From Pseudoalteromonas sp. H105 (GTDB lineage Bacteria; Pseudomonadota; Gammaproteobacteria; Enterobacterales; Alteromonadaceae), in assembly GCF_001469215.1 (NCBI RefSeq), contig NZ_LOFH01000010.1, positions 1-64,000 of the forward strand: 64,000 nt of DNA, read 5' to 3'. This document shows, one piece after another, positions 30,578 through 39,118 of the stretch (the first letter of the stretch is position 1; each line of letters starts with the position of its first letter). The position numbers and the translations under genes were made by a program. A model generated the notes under the pieces. The model saw nothing but the letters and a program-made list of their open reading frames with translations. It searched no databases and was not told the DNA's origin.

Positions 30578-31429
30578 ATGATTGATATAGTGGAAGGTAA
30601 ATTGAAGAAGCTCTCATTTTTAGTAATCTTAGGTGTTTTAATTTATGTCTCTTTACAGCTTACAGGGTTGTTAGATAACAATAGAGACGAAGTTGTTTCA
30701 GAAGATAAAAAACGTAGTCACGCCACAACGTTAGAAGTTCGCGAAGAGGTTGCTGATAAGCCACTCTCAAAAGATAAGCCGAATACCGATGACAAAAAAG
30801 CAGAATTGCATCAGAAGATTTTAAACTTAAAAAATATGCCTGCACTTCAAAATGGCAGAGCAGCAGAAGCAATTGCGCTTAAAAGCTATATGTTGCGTAA
30901 GGCATATACTGATGAAGAACATCTAGCATTTGCAAAGGCTATGCCTGATATAGTCCTAGGACACCCTATTGACGTTAATAGTGACTTATATAAAGGTATT
31001 TTACCAGAGCTTGAAAAAGCTGAGGTTAATACTCATTGTGGTTATCGAAAACGTTCTCTTAGTCGTGACATTAGAACATACTGTGTAGATGATATCGTTT
31101 TAGAGAAAGTAGATGAACAGGATAAAGTATTTGCACATTATTTTCTCACCGATGAATTATATAACTCAGGCCTGTTCAGAATATGGTATGAGAATTTAGA
31201 AGCGTCATCAGGACAAAAAATGAAAGAGTTACTCCCTGTAACAGGTGAGCTTTATGGGCTTCATGATAGAGGAAAATGCGCTAAAAACTTTTGTTTTATT
31301 GAAGGCCGATTAGACACGGAGGTGATTAATAGCATAACAAATTACAGCCCTGAGTGCTTAATAAGGTTTGTTTCGACCTCTTTAAGAAAAGCCAAAGATA
31401 AAACTGTCTATGAAGTTAAATGTGTATAA
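30578..31429 (+). CDS. Hypothetical membrane-anchored protein with six C-terminal cysteines
   Basis: A 283-residue protein with one N-terminal hydrophobic segment (LSFLVILGVLIYVSLQLTG, residues 12-30), a charged linker (about 35-85) and a C-terminal domain with six cysteines (154, 169, 234, 239, 260, 282). An N-in anchor would put the domain in the periplasm, where the cysteines could form three disulfides. No family is recognised. The ATG at 30578 lacks a clear Shine-Dalgarno; a TTG at 30602 preceded by GGAAGG is an alternative start. The 286-nt gap upstream shows only a weak hairpin (about 30304-30328). Confidence 0.65.
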   Translation: MIDIVEGKLKKLSFLVILGVLIYVSLQLTGLLDNNRDEVVSEDKKRSHATTLEVREEVADKPLSKDKPNTDDKKAELHQKILNLKNMPALQNGRAAEAIALKSYMLRKAYTDEEHLAFAKAMPDIVLGHPIDVNSDLYKGILPELEKAEVNTHCGYRKRSLSRDIRTYCVDDIVLEKVDEQDKVFAHYFLTDELYNSGLFRIWYENLEASSGQKMKELLPVTGELYGLHDRGKCAKNFCFIEGRLDTEVINSITNYSPECLIRFVSTSLRKAKDKTVYEVKCV

Positions 31430-31597
31430 GTTAATTGCGCTTTTAGAGAAAATGAACTGCCGCGAACGAAAATTGAAACCACGAATAAAATAATCGCTCT
31501 GCACTTTTCTCACTTACCGGCGATTTATCTCAAATTGTTTGTTTATCGCAGTTATTCAGGCATGTTATAAATTAATTAGCCTAAAAATAAAACAATT

Positions 31598-32941
31598 ATG
31601 CACTTTACTAAACAACTCATGCTTTGCGTAATCTTGCTAGCCACACTTGTGTTAAGCCCTTTAGCTAAGGGGAGTGACGTACCGACTATTTTATCAATGA
31701 AAGAACGTGCTGCGTTTATCGATAATATCACCGAGCTCAGGTTTAACACGTTAATGCCCAGCCTAATGAAGCAACACAACATTGATATGTGGCTGCTTAT
31801 TAGCCGTGAATACAACGAAGACCCGATACTAAAAACCATGCTGCCTGCAACGTGGTTATCGGCAAGGCGCACCACCATTTTACTGTTTGCTCAAAATAAG
31901 CAAGGCGGTGTTGATGCCTACGCTATTGCCCCTTATAAAATAGGTAATGTATTTACAAAGGGCTGGGATAAAAAAGCGCAACCAAACCAATGGCAAGCGC
32001 TTAATGACATAATTGAACGCTACAAGCCAAGCAACATCGCACTAAATACCTCTACCGATTGGGGCCATGCGGATGGTTTAGTGCTTGGCGATTACAATAA
32101 CTTAATGGCCAACTTACCGAGTGCTTATAAAAATAAAATAATATCAGCAGAGCCGCTGGCTGTTGCTTGGTTAGAGCAGCGCATTCCTGAAGAAGTAGAA
32201 ATGTACAAACACATAGTGGCAATTGCGCATGCGATTATTGCTGAGGGCTTTTCCAGCAAAGTTATTAAGGTAGGCAAAACAACCAGCGATGATTTAGTCT
32301 GGTGGTTTAGAGAGCGCGTAAAAGACCTTAAACTACAAACATGGTTTCACCCCAGTATTGCAATTCAACGCGCCGACAGTAAATCATTCGATCACGAAGA
32401 CAGCTTTACCAATGGCTATGCCGATAATGTGATTCAAGCAGGTGATTTACTGCATGTCGATTTTGGTATTACGTATTTGCGCTTAAACACCGACACACAA
32501 CAACATGCCTATGTGTTAAAACCTAACGAAACACGAGCCCCCGACTACCTTGTCGATGCGTTAAAAAAAGGCAATAAACTACAAGATATTTTTACCGCTG
32601 AATTTAGTGAAGGTAGAACAGGTAATCAGGTATTAAAAGCCGCTCGCGAAAAAGCCATTGCACAGGGCTTAAAACCTACTATTTATACGCACCCGCTTGG
32701 CTATCATGGTCATGCAGCAGGCACTACATTAGGTATGTGGGATTCTCAACAAGGCGTGCCGGGAGATGGCGATTACCCACTGCATTTAAACACCGCTTAT
32801 TCAATTGAGCTTAACAATGCGGTGTTTATCAAACCATGGAATAAAGAAATTAGAATTATGCTAGAAGAAGACGCCATTTTCGATAAAACCGGCGTGTGGT
32901 ATTTAAATGGTCGACAAACCGAATTGCTCCTTGTCGATTAA
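31598..32941 (+). CDS. Exported M24-family metallopeptidase (Xaa-Pro aminopeptidase-like)
   Basis: The 447-residue protein has a Sec signal peptide (MHFTKQLMLCVILLATLVLSPLAKG) and a creatinase-type N-terminal domain, followed by the pita-bread M24 fold. Metal ligands are all in place: HVDFG (Asp288), Asp299 eleven residues later as in the family, His in THPLGYHGH, Glu in SIELNNAV and Glu in MLEEDAIF. It should therefore be an active dinuclear-metal aminopeptidase in the periplasm, possibly cleaving X-Pro bonds. No partner genes adjoin it. Confidence 0.88.
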   Translation: MHFTKQLMLCVILLATLVLSPLAKGSDVPTILSMKERAAFIDNITELRFNTLMPSLMKQHNIDMWLLISREYNEDPILKTMLPATWLSARRTTILLFAQNKQGGVDAYAIAPYKIGNVFTKGWDKKAQPNQWQALNDIIERYKPSNIALNTSTDWGHADGLVLGDYNNLMANLPSAYKNKIISAEPLAVAWLEQRIPEEVEMYKHIVAIAHAIIAEGFSSKVIKVGKTTSDDLVWWFRERVKDLKLQTWFHPSIAIQRADSKSFDHEDSFTNGYADNVIQAGDLLHVDFGITYLRLNTDTQQHAYVLKPNETRAPDYLVDALKKGNKLQDIFTAEFSEGRTGNQVLKAAREKAIAQGLKPTIYTHPLGYHGHAAGTTLGMWDSQQGVPGDGDYPLHLNTAYSIELNNAVFIKPWNKEIRIMLEEDAIFDKTGVWYLNGRQTELLLVD

Positions 32942-33047
32942 GAGTATTTTTAGCCGTTGATGGTTAGGTCTTTTTCAAGCAAAAGTCACAAAAAAAACCA
33001 GCCATTCTCTGCCACTTAATTTAGTTAGTATAAAAGAGAAACATGCG

Positions 33048-33341
33048 TTATCCGTTAAACGTGTACTCACGTTTTATTTCTACCACTTGCACACTGTATG
33101 ACTCATACCATTTAGAACGGCCAATACCTTGGGCTAGCGCGTGCTCTGGATCCCGCTTCCAATTTTTGATTGCTTCTTCACTTTCCCAATACGAAATTGC
33201 AATTTCTTGATCGCCCTCTGTCACAGCAACAAAATCTAAACAGCCGTACTTTTCAAATGCAAGCTCTCTCATTTTTGTTACTGTTTTACCGTATTCATCA
33301 TCCTGAATACCTGGTTTTGCCCTAAATATGACTGCGAACAT
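33048..33341 (-). CDS. Antibiotic biosynthesis monooxygenase (ABM)-fold protein
   Basis: A 97-residue single-domain protein, MFAVIFRAKPGIQDDEYGKT, with the ABM dimeric alpha-beta-barrel pattern (ISYWESEEAIKNWKRDPEHALAQ). Family members include quinol monooxygenases and heme-degrading proteins; many have unknown substrates. AAGGAGTATCC precedes the ATG. It lies downstream of the S9 peptidase gene but behind that gene's terminator, so it is probably expressed on its own. Confidence 0.85.
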   Translation of the reverse strand: MFAVIFRAKPGIQDDEYGKTVTKMRELAFEKYGCLDFVAVTEGDQEIAISYWESEEAIKNWKRDPEHALAQGIGRSKWYESYSVQVVEIKREYTFNG

Positions 33342-33401
33342 GGATACTCCTTAGTTGTATTCACTGTGACTGATGTTTGCCCTAGCGAGTAAGTCTCAAT
33401 A

Positions 33402-33440
33402 AAAAAGCCAGTGCGCGAATTTTCACGTACTGGCTTTATT
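33402..33440 (-). terminator. Intrinsic terminator after the S9 peptidase gene
   Basis: AAAGCCAGT (33404-33412) pairs with ACTGGCTTT (33429-33437), giving a 9-bp stem with a 16-nt loop. On the minus strand it is followed by a run of T from the AAAAAA at 33401-33406. Confidence 0.75.
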
Positions 33441-33453
33441 TATAACTGTTTAA

Positions 33454-35355
33454 CTACAGGGTTTCATCTAACCACTTAAAGAATTCACGTTGCCATACAA
33501 TCCCGTTTTGCGGTGTTAGCACCCAGTGATTTTCTTCAGGGAAGTATAAAAAGCGACTTTGCAAGCCACGTAATTTTGCTGCCTGAAAAGCGGCAATACC
33601 TTGCTCTAGCGGTACACGGTAATCTTTACCACCGTGAATCACAAACATCGGGGCATCCCACTTATCTACATAGCTTATTGGGTTAAATTGGCCATATGAT
33701 TTTTTGGTCGCGGCATTTTCTTCCCAATACGCGCCACCTAATTCGTTATTTACAAAAAATAACTCTTCAGTTGTGCCGTACATGCTACGTAAATCAAAAA
33801 TTCCACAGTGGGCAATAAAGGTTTTAAAGCGGCCGTCGTGGTTACCCGCTAAATAAAATGCAGAGTAACCGCCATAACTTGCGCCAATTGCACCAATGCG
33901 AGACGTATCTACATACGATTCTTTTGCTACATCATCAATGGCATCAAGGTAATCTTGCATTACCTTACCACCCCAATCTTGGCTTATGTCTTCATTCCAT
34001 TGAACTCCATGACCCGGCATACCACGGCGGTTAGGTGCCACCACAATATAACCTTGTGAGGCCATTACTTGGAAGTTCCACCGAAAAGAGTAAAACTGCG
34101 ACAGTGCAGACTGAGGGCCACCTTGTAAATACAATAAGGTTGGGTATTTTTTGCTTTTATCGAAATTAGGCGGGTAAATAACCCACGTCAGCATGTCTTG
34201 ACCGTCTTTGGTTTTTACCATACGTTTTTCAACATTAGGTAACTCAAGGTTGGCATAAAACGCGTTGTTCTCTTTGGTCAATGCAACCAGTTTTTTGCTC
34301 TTTAAATCAAGTCGGTAAATTTCTCTTGCGGCATTCATGCTGTTACGCGTAACCACTAATTGATTGTCTAACACCGCAACAATGCTGTTTACATCAAACT
34401 GGCCATTGGTAAGCTGTTTTATTTTCGGCTTGGCTTTGGTTTTAGTATTTACAGAGACTTGAAATAGCTGAATTGTGCCATCAGTTGGCGCCACAAAATA
34501 TATGTGCTTACCGTCATGGCTCCATTTAAAGCTGTTTACTGTGCCATCCCAGTGCGCTGTTAAGTTAAATTCACGGTTTTTAACTTTAACAATGATATCG
34601 TTCTTATCCGCTTCATTGCCTGGCTCATCCATTTGCAACCACGCTAAGTGACCTTTTGGTGAGAACGCGGGGTATTTATCATAGCCTAAATTACTTTGTG
34701 TGATGTTTGTGGTTTTTTTGCTAGCAAGGTTATAACGATAAATATCGGTATTGGTGCTTTTTACATACTCAGTGCCTGTGAACTTTTTGCTCACATAGTA
34801 AATATTCTCACCTTTTGGGCCCCAGGTATAATCAGCAGCCCCACCAAATGGCGACGTTGGACTGTCGAATGCCATTCCCTTCATGATGTCGACTTTTTCT
34901 TCGCTTTTTAAATCTTGATAAAATACATGCTTAAAGCTGCCGTCTTTCCATGTATCCCAGTGGCGATAGTTTAAGTCATCAAACACATATGCATTAGCCT
35001 GACCAAGCTCTTTATACCGGTCGGATGCTAATACCTTTTCTAGTTTCACTTTTTCATGGAACAGTTTTTTGCTGCCATCAGGGGATATACTGCGATCAAT
35101 CAAAAGGCCTTGGTAGGCTTCTAATAACTGAGATTCACCGCCTTTAAGCGGCACTTGGTAAACTTTGCTATTGAAGTCGTTGTTTTCAACACTCGGCGTG
35201 GTCACTTTATAAATCACATGGGTTTTGTCTTGATTTAAACCCAGCGCACTAACGCGCTTTACTTGCCAAAGCTTTTCTGGGGTCATTAAATCGTTGGCAT
35301 ATGCGCCCATACTGACCGCTAATCCCAAGCTTACAGATAACATTGTTCGCAACAT
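33454..35355 (-). CDS. Exported S9-family prolyl oligopeptidase-like peptidase
   Basis: A 633-residue peptidase with a signal peptide (MLRTMLSVSLGLAVSMGAYA). Residues 25-360 form a beta-propeller (WD40/PD40-like repeats such as YDKYPAFSPKGHLAWL and FKWSHDGKHIYFVAP). Residues about 375-633 form the alpha/beta hydrolase domain with catalytic Ser493 (GASYGGY), Asp578 (HGGKDYRVP) and His610 (EENHWVL). It likely cleaves short peptides in the periplasm, fitting the proteolytic habit of marine Alteromonadales. AAGGAGTTTCGCC precedes the ATG. Confidence 0.92.
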   Translation of the reverse strand: MLRTMLSVSLGLAVSMGAYANDLMTPEKLWQVKRVSALGLNQDKTHVIYKVTTPSVENNDFNSKVYQVPLKGGESQLLEAYQGLLIDRSISPDGSKKLFHEKVKLEKVLASDRYKELGQANAYVFDDLNYRHWDTWKDGSFKHVFYQDLKSEEKVDIMKGMAFDSPTSPFGGAADYTWGPKGENIYYVSKKFTGTEYVKSTNTDIYRYNLASKKTTNITQSNLGYDKYPAFSPKGHLAWLQMDEPGNEADKNDIIVKVKNREFNLTAHWDGTVNSFKWSHDGKHIYFVAPTDGTIQLFQVSVNTKTKAKPKIKQLTNGQFDVNSIVAVLDNQLVVTRNSMNAAREIYRLDLKSKKLVALTKENNAFYANLELPNVEKRMVKTKDGQDMLTWVIYPPNFDKSKKYPTLLYLQGGPQSALSQFYSFRWNFQVMASQGYIVVAPNRRGMPGHGVQWNEDISQDWGGKVMQDYLDAIDDVAKESYVDTSRIGAIGASYGGYSAFYLAGNHDGRFKTFIAHCGIFDLRSMYGTTEELFFVNNELGGAYWEENAATKKSYGQFNPISYVDKWDAPMFVIHGGKDYRVPLEQGIAAFQAAKLRGLQSRFLYFPEENHWVLTPQNGIVWQREFFKWLDETL

Positions 35356-35444
35356 GGCGAAACTCCTTTAAAAATTAGACTCGATCATGCTACATAAAAT
35401 AGGCACAAGTTAAAAGAAAGTAGCGATTAACTGACTCCCTCTTT

Positions 35445-35825
35445 TTATAACCCCCAAACTTGAGATGCTGACAGCGCTATAGACAAAACCAGTCCTATAA
35501 AAGCCAAGAAATTATAAAGCTTCCAACGCCCTTTATGCTTTTTTAAATCTTTATAGAAAGTAAAAATAAAACCTGCAATAGAGGCCAATACCAGTAATAC
35601 CGACTTTTGCATTAACGGTGACCATATAACATTGCCAGCACCGATATGATGGTTAAAAAAAGCGGCAAACCACAACAACAGCAGAGCTATCAATAAAAGA
35701 TAGTACTCTTTCAGACCAAATCGGCTTTGAGAAGCGCCACAAAACGGGCAAAAATAAGCGGCAGATTTACCTGCCCCAACTAATTTAGGTAAAATTTTGC
35801 TTTTACACTTTTTACACGTAGTCAT
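35445..35825 (-). CDS. Zinc-ribbon membrane protein, 126 aa
   Basis: Two CxxC pairs (Cys4/Cys7 and Cys26/Cys29, the latter in YFCPFCGAS) form an N-terminal cytoplasmic zinc ribbon. Three predicted membrane helices follow (about residues 41-60, 73-90 and 103-122). No known function. A charged segment (YKDLKKHKGRW) lies between helices two and three. Confidence 0.75.
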   Translation of the reverse strand: MTTCKKCKSKILPKLVGAGKSAAYFCPFCGASQSRFGLKEYYLLLIALLLLWFAAFFNHHIGAGNVIWSPLMQKSVLLVLASIAGFIFTFYKDLKKHKGRWKLYNFLAFIGLVLSIALSASQVWGL

Positions 35826-35890
35826 AAAACACGAATGTCTTTGAAGTTATTTTCTAAACTAAGCAAAAAATGGGCATCGCCTGGCTTTAA

Positions 35891-36328
35891 TTAGCTACAG
35901 GCTAATTTTGTTTGTTGTTTACAAGCCTGTTCAGCTTGCTCAACAGACTCACCACCCATGCAAAAATCTAATCTTAATACTCTCTTTTCTGAAGCCATCT
36001 CTGTTGCAGCAGGCACCCACTTCCATTTTTTCAACATTTTACGAGAATATTTACCTATGTGCTTATTAGGCAAAGTATTAATAACCTCAACATTTTCGGT
36101 TTTACCAGAGTCAGTAATATTAAAGGCCAAAACAGCGCAGCCTCTTAACCCTGAACGAGCTAGCTCGACTGGGTATTTGGGCGTATTTTGATTTGCTCGC
36201 TGCCAAATAAAGTCACTGGTGGGGTCTACATCTGTAACTTGTATGTCTGCATAAGTAGTTTTATTTTTAGCTACAGCACCTGTACTGGCAAAGGCAATGA
36301 ATAAAGGGATTAAGAACGAAACTTTCAT
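35891..36328 (-). CDS. Periplasmic TonB C-terminal-domain protein
   Basis: A 145-residue protein with a cleavable signal peptide (MKVSFLIPLFIAFASTGAVA) and a TonB_C fold (TPKYPVELARSGLRGCAVLAFNITDSGKTENVEVI, then KWKWVPA). It lacks the Pro-rich spanning region of energy-coupling TonB, so it is not a classic TonB. The start at 36328 is preceded by GGAGTGTAT; the open frame adds 11 upstream residues. Four cysteines (in RGCAV, DFCMG, QACK, LACS) suggest two disulfides. The next gene upstream is a related lipoprotein. Confidence 0.8.
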   Translation of the reverse strand: MKVSFLIPLFIAFASTGAVAKNKTTYADIQVTDVDPTSDFIWQRANQNTPKYPVELARSGLRGCAVLAFNITDSGKTENVEVINTLPNKHIGKYSRKMLKKWKWVPAATEMASEKRVLRLDFCMGGESVEQAEQACKQQTKLACS

Positions 36329-36541
36329 ATACACTCCATTGTTGGGATATCCATATAACAACCTACCCTATCTCATTTTGATGATTGATAACAACCCCCT
36401 GCGTCAGTTAATAGTGCCATCAGACAACAGCACGGTTTATAGCACCAAAGGCTTTGACGCAGGTAGCTTTCACCTTAAACTCATCACTAAGAGACAATAA
36501 TACATAGGAACGCCAAGCCAATGACGCCCCCTTTAAGTGCT

Positions 36542-36919
36542 TTACTTAAAAAATATCGTCTGAGTGAAATACACTGGAACGTTTAGGGTATTGGATTTGG
36601 CAGGAATGAAATCTTGCTTTGACATCGCTTTAACTCCCGCATTATCCCAAATACCTGCAGGTACTGACTCGATGATTTCTGGGTCAAATGTATTGCCATT
36701 GGAGTCTATGAGAAAACGTAAAGTAACATGCCCTTCTTCAAGTTTTTTTGGGGCCCGTCTTAGGGGTAAATTAACACTAAACCTTTTATTTTTTAGCACC
36801 CAGTATTGACCAACATTGTCATTTGTTACTTCAACTGGCGCTTGGTTTAAAACGACTTCCGGGGTTGAAGTACATCCTAAAACCAAAATTGAAAAGAAAA
36901 TTAGTGAGAGTGTTTTCAT
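36542..36919 (-). CDS. TonB C-terminal-domain lipoprotein, 125 aa
   Basis: The N-terminus MKTLSLIFFSILVLGCTSTPE has a lipobox (LGC), so the mature protein is acylated at Cys16. The remainder is a short TonB_C-type domain (HVTLRFLIDSNGNTFDPEIIESVPAGIWDNAGVKAM). It is a diverged paralogue of the 35891-36328 protein and lies in the same orientation, 213 nt upstream. Function unknown; possibly binding of a TonB-box partner or peptidoglycan-associated protein. Confidence 0.75.
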   Translation of the reverse strand: MKTLSLIFFSILVLGCTSTPEVVLNQAPVEVTNDNVGQYWVLKNKRFSVNLPLRRAPKKLEEGHVTLRFLIDSNGNTFDPEIIESVPAGIWDNAGVKAMSKQDFIPAKSNTLNVPVYFTQTIFFK

Positions 36920-37245
36920 AAAATATCCCTATATGTTTAATTTAAATGAGTACATAACCATGTTGTCTGCGATATTTGCCGTTTTATAAACGGATAAATA
37001 TCCATATATGACAATACATTAACATTATCGATTAAATGCAATTTTGTAAACAATTAGTTAACTAAGGTTCAGGCTGTATAAGTTCAAATAGACATAAAAA
37101 TGGGAAGGAGCTGTCATATTGGGCAAAAACGTCATAACCCAAACTGACTGCATAAATTACAATAATGGGGGGACAGTCCGATTATCGCTCATATAGCGGT
37201 GTAAGATTGACTCAAACAGTAAAGCTATATGAGCAGATATGACAA
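36920..37245. other. Intergenic region with an 11-bp inverted repeat
   Basis: This 326-nt gap has no supported gene. Near its right end GCTCATATAGC (37187-37197) and GCTATATGAGC (37224-37234) are perfect inverted arms 26 bp apart, preceded by GGGGGGACAGTCC (37167-37179). It lies 12 bp beyond the stop of the aldo/keto reductase gene and may be its terminator-like 3' end or a remnant of a transposable element. Confidence 0.5.
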
Positions 37246-38139
37246 TTAAGGCACGCTATGTCCTGTAGAGCCCTGCCAAATACGGTACCACTGTTCGCGG
37301 TTAAGTTTTAACTGCTTAGCGGCTACTGCCGATTCAATACGTTTTATATTACCTGTACCGAGTACTACCGATGGCGCGCTTGGGTGCATTAGTAACCATG
37401 CGTATACCACTTGATCAATCGAACTTGCGCCAATTTCACTCGCTACTTGTTCAAGCACAAGGCGTAAACGTATCGCCTTTTCATCGCTGCCTGAAAATAG
37501 ACGCCCGCCAGCAAGCGGTGACCAAAACATGGGTTTAATATCAAGCAGCTGACATTGATCTAAAGTGCCATCATCAAGGGCTTTCATTTCATAGGGTGAG
37601 CATTCAATCTGGTTAGTCACTAAGTCAAAGTCTAGGCGTGACTGCAATAAGCTCAATTGTGAAGGGGTAAAGTTAGACACACCAAATTCCAACACATCAC
37701 CATGTTGTTTTAAGGTGTGAAAGGCGTGTGCCATTTCGTCAGCATTCATTAAATAATCTGGGCGATGAATCAGTAATACATCTAAACGGTCTGTATTAAA
37801 ATGCTTAAGCGATTGCTGTGCAGAAGCAATGATATGCTTTGCACTTGAGTCATAGTGGTTAGCTTTCCCCTCAAGGCCTAAACTGGGAAAAGCTGGTTTA
37901 ATACCACACTTAGTAATTATTTTAATGTCATCACGAATACTTGGCTTTAATGCCAAGGCTTTACCAAACTCTGCCTCGCAACCATATTGCCCGTAAATAT
38001 CGGCGTGATCAGTCTCTGTTATACCTGCTTCAATCGCTTGTTCAAGAAAAGTTAAACATTGCTGCGGTGAGATTTGCCAATCTAATAAACGCCAAAACCC
38101 CAGTACTAATTCATCTATCTTTCGCTCAGTGCTGATCAT
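37246..38139 (-). CDS. Aldo/keto reductase family oxidoreductase
   Basis: A 297-residue TIM-barrel oxidoreductase, NADPH-dependent by family. The catalytic set is visible: Asp and Tyr in ETDHADIYGQYG, Lys in IITKCG and His in LLIHRPDYLM. It ends with the cofactor-binding SVVLGTGNIKRIESAV. It resembles the YdhF-type branch; substrate is unknown. The start is set at 38139 (MISTERKIDELVLGFWRL), preceded by GAGGC; an in-frame ATG ten codons upstream has no Shine-Dalgarno. Confidence 0.88.
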   Translation of the reverse strand: MISTERKIDELVLGFWRLLDWQISPQQCLTFLEQAIEAGITETDHADIYGQYGCEAEFGKALALKPSIRDDIKIITKCGIKPAFPSLGLEGKANHYDSSAKHIIASAQQSLKHFNTDRLDVLLIHRPDYLMNADEMAHAFHTLKQHGDVLEFGVSNFTPSQLSLLQSRLDFDLVTNQIECSPYEMKALDDGTLDQCQLLDIKPMFWSPLAGGRLFSGSDEKAIRLRLVLEQVASEIGASSIDQVVYAWLLMHPSAPSVVLGTGNIKRIESAVAAKQLKLNREQWYRIWQGSTGHSVP

Positions 38140-38278
38140 TATTTCTGCCTCATTCCATTTATTATTCAATTAATATCCATACGTTAATAGGTTGTTACAC
38201 TATTGTCGTGTACAGATACTGATTATGCTTTATTCTACCTACATAATGAGGTATTAATAGCCTTAAGATTTGTACCTA

Positions 38279-38325
38279 AATGCCCAAACCACCTGAAGAT
38301 GCAGAATTCAGCGTTTCACAGGGAC
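38279..38325 (+). repeat. Partial copy of the MITE-like element end
   Basis: The stretch ATGCCCAAACCACCTGAAGA and the bases that follow to TTCAGCGTTTCACAGG match the right end of the 16933-17196 element (read on its minus strand) with few differences. Similarity fades after about 38325. The copy creates an artificial in-frame ATG at 38280 ahead of the YIP1 gene. Confidence 0.75.
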
Positions 38326-38360
38326 TTGGATATAAAACACTTAACAAAGGAATAATAATA

Positions 38361-39071
38361 ATGAAATCAACCAATGCCCTGTCTGCGTGTGCCGATATTT
38401 TTATCACACCGACTAAAGCCTTCAATGGCATAAAAGAAGCCAAAGGTTGGTCTTGGCTTGCGTTTGCGCTGATTATAACGGCACTTGTTGCCAGTAGTTA
38501 TTTGTTTTACAGCAAAGCTGATCCGCAATTTTTATTAGAACAACAGGTCGCCGCGGCCACGGTTGATGCCACCATTGGCGAAAAGAAGATGATTCGTCAA
38601 AGTATGGAGCAAGGTATTGATCACCAAGTTTGGTTTGCTATTGGCGGAGGTATTTTCGGTATTATTATTATCAACGCACTTATTTCCGGGTATTACTTAT
38701 TAGTGTCAAAACAAGACCCTGAAGCAAATTACGGCTATGGTGCATGGTATGGCTTTGGTTTGTGGACCATGATGCCCATGATTATTTCAAGCTTAGGTGT
38801 CATCGCATTAGTGTTGACGGCAAGCACCAATGAACTTTCAATCAATTTATTTAGTTACGCTTCTGTAAACCAATTAATGCTTGGCTTAGAGCTAGGTCAC
38901 CCGTTTTATACCATGACTGAAAGTTTAAATGTTTTTAGCCTTTGGGGCATTGCCTTAGCGGCTATTGGCTTAACGTGCTGGACTAATTTTAGCTTCAACA
39001 AAGCACTCCTTTTTGCAGCTCTGCCAAGCGTTGTAATCTACGGAATATGGACTGTGATAGCCCTCGTTTAA
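38361..39071 (+). CDS. YIP1-family membrane protein
   Basis: A 236-residue protein with five hydrophobic segments and the YIP1-type N-terminal amphipathic stretch (FITPTKAFNGIKEAKGWSW). Start 38361 has AAAGGA upstream; the open frame's earlier ATG at 38280 is inside a repeat and is rejected. It stands 47 nt before the MacA-like adaptor, so it may be part of that export operon. The family's bacterial function is unknown. Confidence 0.85.
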   Translation: MKSTNALSACADIFITPTKAFNGIKEAKGWSWLAFALIITALVASSYLFYSKADPQFLLEQQVAAATVDATIGEKKMIRQSMEQGIDHQVWFAIGGGIFGIIIINALISGYYLLVSKQDPEANYGYGAWYGFGLWTMMPMIISSLGVIALVLTASTNELSINLFSYASVNQLMLGLELGHPFYTMTESLNVFSLWGIALAAIGLTCWTNFSFNKALLFAALPSVVIYGIWTVIALV

Positions 39072-39118
39072 AAGTGCGTGGGTAATTAACGTTACCCACA
39101 AAACACACGGAAATAACA

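Noticed and set aside
26949-31429. Toxin-antitoxin or complete restriction-modification system
   Set aside because: No methyltransferase, nuclease or known toxin/antitoxin family is recognisable; only the KAP NTPase can be assigned.
36297-36500. Plus-strand ORF of 67 codons between the two TonB_C genes
   Set aside because: It overlaps the start of the minus-strand gene, has no Shine-Dalgarno and no recognisable domain. A faint coding look in its 3' half could be an old remnant but is not enough.
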